NCBI GenBank assembly: GCA_921293015.1
Contig: OV121097.1
Span: 32,551,929 to 32,615,928, forward strand
Length of the DNA stretch: 64,000 bases
Direction of reading: 5' to 3'
Origin: Phorcus lineatus
Lineage: Eukaryota > Mollusca > Gastropoda > Trochida > Trochidae
The notes under the pieces are model-generated. The model was not told where the DNA came from. It was given only the letters and a program-made list of their open reading frames with translations, and did no database searches. This document shows, one piece after another, positions 23,201 to 34,100 of this stretch (positions are counted from its first letter, which is position 1; every line of letters begins with the position of its first letter). The translations under genes were made by a program, and so were the position numbers.

Positions 23201-26200
23201 AAGTGCCCACAGGCTATTAGCACGTGCGGCGGGGAGTGGGGGAAAATTGAGTGATTTTAAAGCTTATTTTCGGTACGATAAACGTTATCAATCGTTGCAT
23301 AATTTTCGGGACATGTACGCGCATTATTTAGAACACCAACGAAACAAAATTCGGTAGCTTAGCGACACACGGACGGAAAGTACTAGCGTTGAACTGACAC
23401 TACTGCCGTGCAACAATTGCCCGTCCTTCGCTACTGTGAACCTCGGCGTTAATGAGCTAGCGTGAGAAAAATAGAGTTTGGATGTCGCATCTCGCCCAGA
23501 GGACATGCGGTCAAAGCAAATTTCAACCCGGACAGGCCCGGGACCGGCATCTTAAGGGTTAATGTTTTAAAAGTTTTTCTTCACATATTTATACATTTAT
23601 TGAATTAATAGGTAAAATGATTATAATGAATCTGAAGGAGAGAACTTTTGAGGAAGTTTTCCTTTGATGGAGAATATTGATGACCGAGTTCTTGTTGTCC
23701 CTTATCTTCCAGTCACACTCTGGTTATAGTTTCTTCAAAATTTTTAAGAACAGTCTTTAACATTTGTTCAAATGACAGGTCATATATTTCAGCCCATCTT
23801 TCTTGTAATTGATACAAAATATTTTGTACAATATTCCACCATAAGATTAGATGCAGCATTGCCATATTCTTAAAATTTTGACCATTTACAGGAGGCAACA
23901 AGTTCAACAAGCAAGGTCGTGGCAACCAACGTGGAGGAGGTCGAGTAGATCGTCGAGGAGGTCAGAGAGGTCGTGGAGGCAAAGCAAATTACAATCTGGT
24001 GGCCCCAGTCCACAGTCTGGCAAAGGTCAGCACAGCTCCCCCTGTCATGTCTTTGCCAGAGCAGATCAGACGTTTTGCTCTATTCATCCAGAATGACACT
24101 CAAAGAGTGAATGATATCCAGACCATTGAAAACGGGCTGACTGCAAGCAAGCTTGGCCTCAAATCAGATTACCAAGTAGAGGAAGTCATCAAGGTCTGCA
24201 ACAAGATGATGTTCACAGGAAGACTGTTTGTGGGCGGTGTTTTCCTGGCACGTTCAGTTGGTGCCAACAAGAAGGAAGTCAAGCATGAGTGTTTCAGGAA
24301 GGCAGTCGAAGTGCTTAAGACCAAGACAGTTGCAGCCATTATGAAGATGGAAGATGTCGGCACAGAGAAGATGAGAGAAGAACTGTTGGCATCCCTAAAG
24401 GATGAGGGCAGTTCAAATCCAATATTGGATGCCCAGAAGAAGATTTCAAGTCTCGAGGCAGGATCAAACAAACCTGCTGCTCCAGGTCTTGTTGGTTTGG
24501 AAGGCTCCTTTGAGAAACTGATAAATTATCTTGAATCTGGCGCAGCAAACTGCACCAACGTCATAAGTGAATTGACACAGGCCTTCTCTGCCTCCTACTG
24601 CCAGCTCAGCCACAAGTACGAAGAAGAAGACTTCAGGCTGTCCAATGGGAAGCTCTGGTTCAAAGGAAAACTTGTTATCAACAACACTCTCATGGCAACA
24701 GCCTCTAGCCACAAGAAGAAAGATGCCAAATTGAAGACCTTTGAGAAAGCTGTTGCTTTTTTGAAAACAAAATCTATTGAAACTATCATGCAAGGTATAT
24801 CACCAGATGAAGACGATGACATGCCAACGATTGAGCCAATGGCCCTGATGTCCAAAGCAACGCCAACAGATCCAGTGAATTTGCCCAATGAGAAGACACT
24901 TGAAAAGTTGAAGAAACTTATGTCAGATGTCCCAGAGTTCCCAGGCACTGAGACGGTTGTCAACCAACTAGACGTTAAATTCCATCAGCTGCTCCTGGTT
25001 CCGACATGTGTCCACAGAAAAGTAACATCAGACATGAACACTTTGCTCTTCTGCGACCTCTACCTTGACAACGTGCTTATTGCGGTGGGCCAGGGGGAAA
25101 AGAGAAAGGATGCCCAATGTGATGCATACACTAAAGCTCTGGAGGTTCTGTCCACAAGCACTGCAGACATCATCTACCACGACTTCAAGAGACTCACTGA
25201 GGAAGACGTTAAGTCAACAGACGTGGTTGAGGTATGGGTAAAGGGCCAGAACAAGACTGCTGAATCCAATATGCAGAGGCTTAGGAGGATGAAGCTTGAT
25301 CCGATGGAGCATGGACGGAAGAAGGACGAGATTGTTGTGATGGAACACCATGAGTGGGCCTTTGATAGGACGAGGCAGGCCTTCTGTATCCTTAACATGA
25401 GTGCAACACAAAATGCTATGCTCCTGGAGTGGAAGGTCCAGCCAATTGGACAATTTTTCAAGTGAGTAGCTTTATTTTCTGTTTTATTTATGTGGTAGCT
25501 GTTTACATTAATGATATCATGAACAGACGGTATTGAATAAAGCAATCATTCAGGCCCTAAACTGATTAGAATAGAGACAAAATTAAACACTTTTTGCCCA
25601 GCATCTGTTCAATCACTCTGCATGGCTGCTATGAAGGTGTATAATTTTTAGCATCCAGACACCCAAATTGGCTTATTTTTTAAAAAGGAAAAAGTGCATA
25701 TTCAAATAACGTTTACTCCAAAAGCATAAGGAAATTACTGAGGGGTTTTGAATCATAACTTTTGAAATGGCGTCGCTGGATTGCAATCAGACTCCTACAT
25801 TTTCAGACAGAGAAACACTTATATTAGGACAGAGCTTGTATAGGAATTTGTGACGGAGCCACCTCTGAAGAGGTTGCTGTTTGTGAAGAGTTAATAAAAG
25901 ATGGAATATTAAGGCTCACCATCTGTTTGTCTATCTGTAGATGTGAGATGTACCTGCAACAGGAGAAGGTTGGAGAATCATGCGCCCCAGCTAAGAATGC
26001 TGCCAGAAACTTGGCCGCCGCCGACGCTCTCTTCAATCTCTACCAAACACAGACCACTATCAAGGTAAGTCCCTGGAGAGGGCTTTTCTAAGTTGGATAA
26101 CTTGTGCCCAATCCATTTCTTGAATGAATAAAATATGTTTGAATCAAAATAAGTCCTCACATTTTTTAATTCAATTTCAAAATCTTGACTCAAAGGCCCA

Positions 26201-27531
26201 ATGGTCTTATGGCATGGCATGTGGTCGGATGTCCATCTGTCCATAAACTATTTCATCTTTTTCTCAAGAGAACCATTGACTCAGGAAATCTGAAATTTTG
26301 TGTACACACTTCTTGACTAATTATGTTTTTAGTTTATAGATTCCTAATAAGGGCCATAGGGCCACACCTAAAAACCAATTCTTACCTTGTTTTCCAGGAG
26401 CGTTATATACAGACTCCTTCGTGATGCTAATTGCTCTAATGTTTAAAATGCCAGACCCTATTGCCAGTTGCCAGAATACGGGCAATTTCCCAAAAATGGC
26501 ATATCTTGAGACAGTGTCCCTTACTGGTTAATAATCACATCGCAACAACAATCCTGATTCGATTGCCACAAGTTATTGACAGTGATATGATTATCAAGTT
26601 CAGATGCAGTAACCTAAAGTGCTGGCATAGATAAGTTGAGTTAGTCAGCAGGGCTTAAAGTAGTGAGTGGTTTAGACTGGCAAAAATAATGTCTTCCTGG
26701 GTATTTGGTTACAGGTTGTTGGATTGACCTTGTCTACTACACAGCTTTAACTGTTTGTTGCAGGTTGTATCAAGGGATGACTCCCAGTTCTGGTACCCAG
26801 TGTCAACCATCAAGGAGAAGGCAGACCAGCTGAAGTCAGAGGCTGGGGAATCTGATATACCCGAGGAAGATGACCTCATCCCCGTGGAGGAAGAAGTGAA
26901 GAAGGAGGAAGATCCTGAGAAGAAGCCAGCGGTTGTTACGGAACCCCTCATGGTCAACAAGTGGCAGAAGCAGGTCTTTGAACAACTCATTGAGAAGTAT
27001 GCCAAGGAAGACGGTCTCGATGAACTCATCTTTGGGCCAGGATTTACAACAGGAGACAAGAAACAAATTGTCATCTTTGCAAGAAAATTTGAGCTTCGGT
27101 ACGCAAGCAAGCAGAATAAGGATGTGACTTATTGCACTTTGCACAAGAAGTATCTTCCGGACAAAATGGTGGACATCCTAAAGAGGAATGGTGGTCACAG
27201 TGGGAAGTATTCCATCATCCCAAAAGAACTTCTTCCAAAGCATGCAGATATTGAGAATCTTATCAGGTCAGAGCCAAAGGCAAACACTTCTAGGCAACAG
27301 AACCAGTCGATGGACACATCAGATGAGTACGCCACTGCATATTCTTCTTTCTTCGAGTCCCCAGCTCCTGGCAATGTGTCTGTATTCAGTGGCAACTCTT
27401 CCTTCCAAACCAGCACCCCTCGAGGGTCAAACCGGGCACGCCGGTCTAGAGGACGGGTTGGAGGCCGTGGAGGAAAGTTTGTGTCGGGCAATATCAAGGT
27501 TGAGGATGATTTTGGGATGGACACAATGTGA
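20260..27531 (+). CDS. NKRF-like RNA-binding protein, copy B (four coding exons)
   Basis: Coding exons: 20260-21025, 23892-25461, 25941-26064 and 26764-27531. All junctions are GT-AG and in phase, giving 1075 residues. It has the same architecture as the divergent copy at 4.9-9.4 kb: a Gly-rich N-terminus starting MYAGGRRGFSEM, longer here with a proline run and extra RGG units; four dsRBD-like repeats; an acidic linker; a degenerate R3H-like segment (FTTGDKKQIVIFARKFEL); and an RG-rich tail. The two proteins look roughly 75-80% identical in the repeats and linker. The 124-nt third exon has the same length and phases in both. The C-terminal ends differ: this copy ends acidic (EDDFGMDTM), the other GQSHGWR. 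With no frameshift in either, both appear functional. A 2.4 kb element in the first coding intron is the main size difference between the genes. Confidence 0.72.
21114..23558. mobile_element. piggyBac-like non-autonomous element in intron 1 of copy B
   Basis: This 2445-bp element is flanked by TTAA (21110-21113 and 23559-23562). Its ends read CCCTTAAGTTGC and, at the right, the complement of CCCTTAAGATGC. CCC-beginning TIRs with TTAA duplication are the piggyBac signature. There is no transposase frame. The paralogous intron in copy A is only 283 bp, consistent with a later insertion. The interior is an array of diverged ~190-bp units, with a short repeated motif (GTGGCYGAATTTTCCAGC) near the left end. 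Confidence 0.7.
21600..23075. repeat. degenerate ~190-bp tandem repeats inside the piggyBac-like element
   Basis: At least eight units recur, starting near 21604, 21891, 22074, 22262, 22462, 22645, 22853 and 23029. Each has 'ATGCAAATTxTATATxGAATTGAAGxCAAT', then a T/C-rich stretch, then 'TTTAYGATGATATxAAAA'. Similarity is low to moderate, so the array is old. Confidence 0.6.
26090..26400. repeat. dispersed repeat of a style common in mollusc genomes
   Basis: It contains 'AAGGCCCAATGGTCTTATGGCATGGCATG...GTCCATCTGTCC' and then 'AATCTGAAATTTTGTGTACACAC...AGTTTATAGATT', a layout also seen near 28.7 kb and in several introns of the downstream gene. It lies within intron 3 of copy B. Confidence 0.4.
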
Positions 27532-28005
27532 TTACATTAAATGGAGTTTCTACTTTGGAATGTCATGTTTCTTGGTGAAAACCTTGGCTTAGGCTTTGAA
27601 ATATGAGAACCTTACTGATGAAGGAGCTCACAGAGTCTGATGATTTAATGAAATATTTCTGGTAATGCAAAGACTCAACCAGGATAAAACTTATTACACA
27701 TTATCTTGAATAAGAAGATGAAGGATTTTAATTAGTAATGACAAATGTCCAGTTAGTTTTCAAATCTTGATGTTCTTGTCTTGAATTCCAAAGTTACGGA
27801 ATTATTTTTAATTTTGTGTCAAAATCATGTTTGGTACTGTAGCGGAAGGTTTGAAGTATGTTTTGTAAATTTGGTTAACATTTGTCATAAAATGTTTTTA
27901 GTGCTGATTTCATTCACAGTTCATTTCCATGTCAACTCATAGTTTGACTGACTGCACATACTAATGTATTTTCTAAACTTCATCACATTTTTTAAACTTT
28001 CAAAA

Positions 28006-28145
28006 TATACAACATACTTGTCTGACTTTCAGCTGTATCATATACAACATACTTGTCTGACTTTCAGCTGTATCATATACAACATACTTGTCTGACTTTC
28101 AGCTGTATCATATACAACATACTTGTCTGACTTTCAGCTGTATCA
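28006..28145 (+). repeat. 35-bp tandem repeat, four near-perfect units, in the 3' UTR of copy B
   Basis: The unit starts TATACAACATACTTGTCTGA and includes CTTTCAGCTGTATCA. Units begin at 28006, 28041, 28076 and 28111 with essentially no differences, so the array is young. It lies between the stop codon (27531) and the AATAAA at 28338, and is therefore probably transcribed. Confidence 0.85.
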
Positions 28146-28337
28146 TCTTCATCATCCCATCTCTTTATATCTATTTTTTTTATTGTTCAATCAAATTGCT
28201 GTGTTCATTGATAAGAAAATGATAATCAAGACTGATAATCTGTTGCAACATTGTACTTTTTCACAAGTAATATTTTTGTTCTATCAGTCTTGTACTTCAT
28301 TTTCATTTGCTTTATGACCTAATGGACATTAAATGTC

Positions 28338-28343
28338 AATAAA
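28338..28343 (+). terminator. polyadenylation signal of copy B
   Basis: AATAAA in 'GTCAATAAAATTTATCC', about 800 bp after the stop codon, with the tandem array between. It is the best hexamer downstream. Confidence 0.5.
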
Positions 28344-28344
28344 A

Positions 28345-29758
28345 TTTATCCATATCAGAGTTTGGTTTTTGAGAATGCAGCTTTCATTCAGTCCATCTTT
28401 CCTTCCATCCCCTTTTTCCAGAACATATCCGCTAAACAATACCTGCTAGCTTCACCAATCTTCACCATACACTAATCAGTCATGGTCCCTAGATATGCCT
28501 TTTGAGGGTATGACCTACAACTGAATATTATTTTTTCATGTTTCCATGGAAACATGACTAAAATAGTGACTATGACCAAGTCTTTCTATCTCCAAATCTT
28601 TTCATTGTAGCTTTGTTAACTTGGTGCATTTATCAGTCATGTTCCCCAAATACCGTTTCATGGTAAGATCAGCAAATGAATTTTTAGCTCATCTGGTCTG
28701 AAAGTCTTGATGGGCTTATAGCATGTCATGGTCTCTGGCGTTTGACCCTGGGACCCTGGGACCCCTTATAAGGAAAACAGGGGCCTAACTCTTAAAACCT
28801 ATTTTCAACATCTCCTCGAGAAGTTAAAGACCTAGAAAGCTTAAACCTGGTGCACAGACTGACCAGCTGATGAGGCTTTTGATTTGTAGATTTGGTGACC
28901 CTTTAAAACATAATCCCCATTAGCTAACACGTAATTCTAAAATTCTGCTCCTCTGACTCCATATGTTAATGACAGTTTCTCCCTCTTCTTAGTAAACTGC
29001 ACCATTATACTTTTTTATCCACTGTTATTCAATTCACATAGATGTGTTGTTTCCTATTTTGGAATTCACTGCCATAAACGTGAAGTGGGGGTATGTGAGC
29101 TCGCCCAATGAGGTCAATGAGGTCATTGCACAAGAAGTCTTATGTTTATTATTTTACCAGCAACTTTTAAAAAATGATGACAAATATATCAAAACACCTT
29201 GATCTAAATAAAAATATCTGATTAATTCAGAGGCAAACCTTGGATATTTGAAATTTTAATCATCTTACGTTGATAATTTGATGTCAGGAGTCACATGAAT
29301 GAGAGATTCTGTGTTTATTCAACCAGTGACAGGCTTGCTTAAGTATTAAATCTTCCCAGTGATTTCATTCGTCCAACATTGAAGGTGATACCTGCATGAG
29401 AATGCATATCACAGCAACCATCTTGGGTCATTCACAGCTTCCAGCCCTTCCAGGCCCTTATTAGGGGCCATAGGGCCCATTGTCACAAAATCTAGAACTT
29501 GGAGTAGCCTTTGGCCGAGTGTACACATGATTTCAGCCTTATAGACCTTTTTATTCTCTTATTTGGAGCCTTAGGGTCACCAAGTCTACAATTTAGAGTA
29601 CCTATACAAAAAAAGCCTGGATTTATTCTCTGCTTACATCTGTGGAATTTTTAAAACTATAATCTACAGTGACAGGTTTTAGCAACTTGTCTGCAAATAA
29701 ATAGCCAATCAGTAATTATCTTCCAATCACATAATCCTTGGCGGGGAAAGTTGAAAGG
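28345..29758. repeat. intergenic; diverged members of the 'GGGGATT...TAGATTTGGTGACC' repeat
   Basis: Segments at about 28.68-28.93 kb and 29.42-29.64 kb carry the recurring words 'GATTTGGTGACCCT', 'AGGGCCATAGGG' and 'AGAAAGCTTAAACC...GTGCACAGA'. They belong to the family that forms the array at 52.7-53.3 kb. No gene was recognised in this stretch. Confidence 0.5.
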
Positions 29759-29762
29759 TTAA

Positions 29763-30183
29763 AGGGACCATTCGAGCGGCTTTCATCCGCCATCTTGAAA
29801 TGTTAGCATTGCGAGAAATCAAATGTGCTGTATTATGCTAATTCATTGACAAAATTAAGAAATAACTAAAAGATTGATAGAAGAGGGGCATATTTACAAA
29901 TAATTCATAATAAAAGTTGTCAGTTACGACAATGTTTTGTCGTAGTAATGCATTCCACATTCGTTGCTCCGATGATTGGCTTCATTTCACGAAGTTTTTT
30001 CTTTTTTGATCGATACACTTGATTCTTTGTCAAATTGTTAAATCTTGAACAACTGAACTGTTTACCTCAGGTACATATTCGAAATTAAGTGTGAAAAGAA
30101 TCATGTAAAAATCATATATATTTGTTTACTGGAAAGTTTCATGAATTTCGTTTCCACAAAAATACCCCGCTCGAATGGTCCCT
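29763..30183. mobile_element. MITE, family 2 (TTAA target, TIR AGGGACCATTCGAGCGG)
   Basis: This 421-bp element has a perfect 17-bp TIR and is flanked by TTAA at 29759-29762 and 30184-30187. No coding capacity. A diverged relative sharing the right-end word 'AATTTCGTTTCCACAAAAA' lies at 37.61-38.06 kb. Confidence 0.8.
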
Positions 30184-30189
30184 TTAATG

Positions 30190-31165
30190 CCCCCGTTTGT
30201 GCGTGCATGCGCAAATGGAGCGCAAATGACTCTAATGTAATTTGGAAATCTATCTTCAGCAGAAGCAACCACAGTTATAGGATATATAAGTGCAAAGTAG
30301 GTCATTTAACTAATATTTGTGTAAATAGGACACAGAATTTCGACCTTTAATTAACATCTATGTGGCCGTTTTTCCGATTATAATTGAAAACACATGATTA
30401 TAAAAAATTTGGCATTTTTTAGATAAAGATGTAATTTAGAACACAGGACTTTTTATGGTATTTGAATTGACCCTCATTAAAGCCACATTCAAAATTTACG
30501 AAACATGCTACTTGTCACTTTAAAGGGTTCATTTTTTTAATAAATTGGAGCTATTATCTTTAGGTGTTCACACTTTAAGAAAAATATATAATATAGACAA
30601 TTGAATTGTTTGGGTTTTTTTAAACTAGAACTAGGATCTTTAAAAAAAAGTTCTAAATCTAAAATATTAATTATGTTTATGAGAGAGTAGAGACAAAGGG
30701 TGATATCGCTTTTTATCACACGATTTTAAACTTATTTTACAACTTTTTGAAACAATGTTTATATTTGATGAATCTCATCTACGTGCGAAATAATTCTAGG
30801 ACTCCACAAATTTTCGTATTTAAACTATCAATTAAACTTTAATCAGAATCCTCGAAACTCAACGCTTTTACAATTTAACTTTAAAAGACTTTGCACATGT
30901 TGTCACACCTGAGCGGCCAACGGAATGCCAACAGTCGGTCAAGGACATCTCAATCTGAAACCGGTTTTTTTATCGCATGGCAGCTTGTCAAATTATCTAA
31001 TGATTAACCGAAGAACTCGAACCGGTTTCACTGAGAACTGCGAAATCAAGATTGGATAGCGTAAAGGCGATTGAATGTTCAAACCACTGGAACGAGTGGT
31101 AACATTAGTTGAGAGCTGTGAAACTTTCATATAAACGTTTGAAGGCAGTTGAAATTGCTCATGTT
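30190..31165. other. upstream region of the NRF-6-like gene
   Basis: AT-rich sequence with no coding signal. It presumably holds the promoter and 5' UTR of the gene starting at 31166. No promoter element was convincing by eye. Confidence 0.3.
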
Positions 31166-34100
31166 ATGAAAATGTTGCCACTCACTTCAAAATTGCCTTA
31201 CCTTGTTTTGTTTGTAAGTTTACACCTGTGTTATGGCCAACCTAGCTACAGCGAATACATGGAACGATTTGTACACGCACGAAGCTTGAATGTAAACAAT
31301 ACAGTGTTCCAAGACTTCGTGAGTGAAATGGACAACTTTGAAGGTAATAGTGTTTGTATTTAATAAATTTATCATCGAGCGTTTGTTTCAACCAGAACTT
31401 AACTGTATACGTGTGTTATTTCAAACATTAGACCTATATAGTATTATTCTCTTTATATACGTCTTAGTTTGAACCTAAAAATTAAGTTATATAGTTGTCT
31501 GTGCAGTACTAATACACACGTTTGGGAGATATTGATCATATATTGTCACTGGACAAAAATAGTTAGTGATACTAGTCTATGTTGTATATATGTATATACA
31601 TTTATTCATTAGACAGTATTGAAATATCAGCAATATATATATATGATACAAGGTAGGAGCCACAGAGAAATTGCAAGTTTTATTTTATCCATATCTGGAC
31701 TTTCATATCTAGACTTGCCTTTTAATAACGGTTATTGAGGCATGGGTGAATTAATGGTTATCATTATAAACTGTAGACTGTAAGTAAGAAAATGTGATAT
31801 GCCAAATTTATTTGGAATTAGTATTGCAAATATCGGAACCAAAGTGACAATGATTAAAGTTGTAATATAGCATATAAGTAATAGGTTTGACATTCTGTTC
31901 ATTAGACTTTGGGTGAAAAAAAAATTAATATTCACAGAATTTCAAAGTGGATATTCATATCGTGACAGTTTATGCAGTGTATCTCCATAAGAGACAATAT
32001 AACCAGATTCTGATTTGTTTTATATAGATAACTATATTAATCATGTTCAGTGGCGTATCCAAGGGGGGGTTCAGGGAGTCCGGATCCCCCCTTTTGAAAA
32101 TCAATGATAGATTCAAGTCAATAAAAATGAATAGTAAATCATTTATAACATAACAAATAGCCCAATTAATCTGTTTTTCATTCAATTTGAAGAATTACGG
32201 ATACAGCGGTTAGACAGACATAAAATGCATAATACTTCTGATATTTTTATCCACAGTTTCTGCTTTCTTAAACTGTAGAGAATCAAGATGTGTATTATAT
32301 CATAACCTAAGTATCATGTTGATGATTGCGTCATAGGTTCAATTCCTTGGCATTACTTCCACCTCACATAAACTGGGATCAGAATATATTGTCTCGGCAC
32401 TAAGGCCACGATACATGGGCCTAATTGCTCTTTATATAACCATGCAGCCAATGAAATGACTTCCATTAGAAAATATTGTCACAGTGAGTCAGATTAAAAT
32501 CATCCTTTTTCCAAGGGACAAAATTGTCAAAATATTGACTCTACCATGATGTAAATATGTTCCATCTGAAGGTTTCCTCTCCACTTGGTCTGACCGCAGC
32601 CCTATTATTCGCATGTCCTGACCGAAGCTCAATTAGCCAAATACAAAGACTCTGGCATTGCATTTGGTATTAGTATCCAGGGGCAAGTAACTCCTGTGAA
32701 CCATTTACTCAACATAACCACCGCTTTTAAGCTTTCTTTGTTAACATGATGGTATGATTGGTCCGCTAAATATTAAGTTTTGTCTGCCCTAAACTGGTAG
32801 CGAAAATGCCAGTAATGGGACTGAGGACGAGGTGGAAAAAGTTTGAAACTCTGTTGAGACAATGTTTTGCAACTTTATTCCTCAGAATAGTCGGTTTTAT
32901 TCTGATCCATATTGGCAGTTCCTGGAAGAGAGGATAAGGAGTTAAAAACATTTTGCTTTAGTCTCCATGCGTAACATTTTATCATCCAAAACTGTGTTAC
33001 ACAGGAGATATCGCTTGTGGAGATATCTTTTGCAGGTAAATTTTGAACAATGCCCCTCTGACGTCAAGTATATGACATCACAGTTGTTTTGCATCATCAA
33101 GTAATGACATTATCACAAAGCTGAAGCAGGGTTGCAGGTATTCCTCATCTGCCCCAACTTTGGATATTCCGGGATGACGGTCTTGCTGTCTAGTTTTTAA
33201 TGGGGAATTAACTCTAGGCAGAAGAAATCCAAAGTCCGTGGAATAATTATGTACAAATTTATTCACAGGAAGAATTATAACAACAGAATAATAATATAGA
33301 GATAACAGCTGGATGATCCCTCCAGGGGCATGACAATCTATATATATACACTCAGCCCCTGGAGTTTTGAGAAGTGTCTAGATGATATCCAAACTCTAAC
33401 TCTAACTCTAACTCTAACTGACTGAAGATTTAATTTTCTATCTTGGCTTATATAGGTAAATGAAGGTGATCTCTCATTGGTTAGATTTTTAATCTCGTTA
33501 ACAGTGTCACTAATAAAATAGCCAGTTATTGTTTTCATTGGACTTATAGATTGACATGTCTAGAAAACTTGAAGATTAATTAGATGAGGTCAATTAAGTT
33601 CTTAAGTGGATTAGCTTAATTATCTTAATTTATCTACTAAAATCACTGTCAGTGTCAACGTTTGTAAAAGGATTATTAATTAAAGACAATTGTCTTAGAT
33701 AGACGAGTTGTCTACTATTTAGAATGAAGATTTCACTCTGACATTTTGTATCCTTAGGTGAAAAGGTGATGATGAGAAATATGGTCTACTTGTAAAAGAT
33801 TGTGATTATGTATCTTATGAATAATGATAAATTTTATATTTGAATTGTTAATGTAATTTGGATATTTCTGTAAATTAATCATACATTTTTCTAATTTCTA
33901 TAAATATAATTTTAATGTAATTTGGGTAATATCTTGCCCATGATATCTTCCCCTCGCTTGTGAAGTTTGGTCTCCAAACTTATATAAGGTTTAAATTGAA
34001 GATATCGGTGATATAAATTACAGGTTACATTGATAATATAAGTGGGGATTCACATGATATATATGTAACTGTTGATACATTGACATTGATGAATAAAGGT

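Noticed and set aside
28006..28145. 35-bp repeats as a CRISPR array
   Set aside because: The units are directly contiguous with no spacers, in a 3' UTR of an animal gene.
33390..33420. (CTAACT)n run as telomeric sequence
   Set aside because: The hexamer is not a form of the usual animal TTAGGG repeat, is only four units long, and is part of a repeated mobile module.
33338..33538. Identical 66-codon minus-strand ORFs at 33338 and 35761
   Set aside because: They lie in the duplicated LTR-like sequence. The VRVRVRV run is just the CTAACT microsatellite read in frame.
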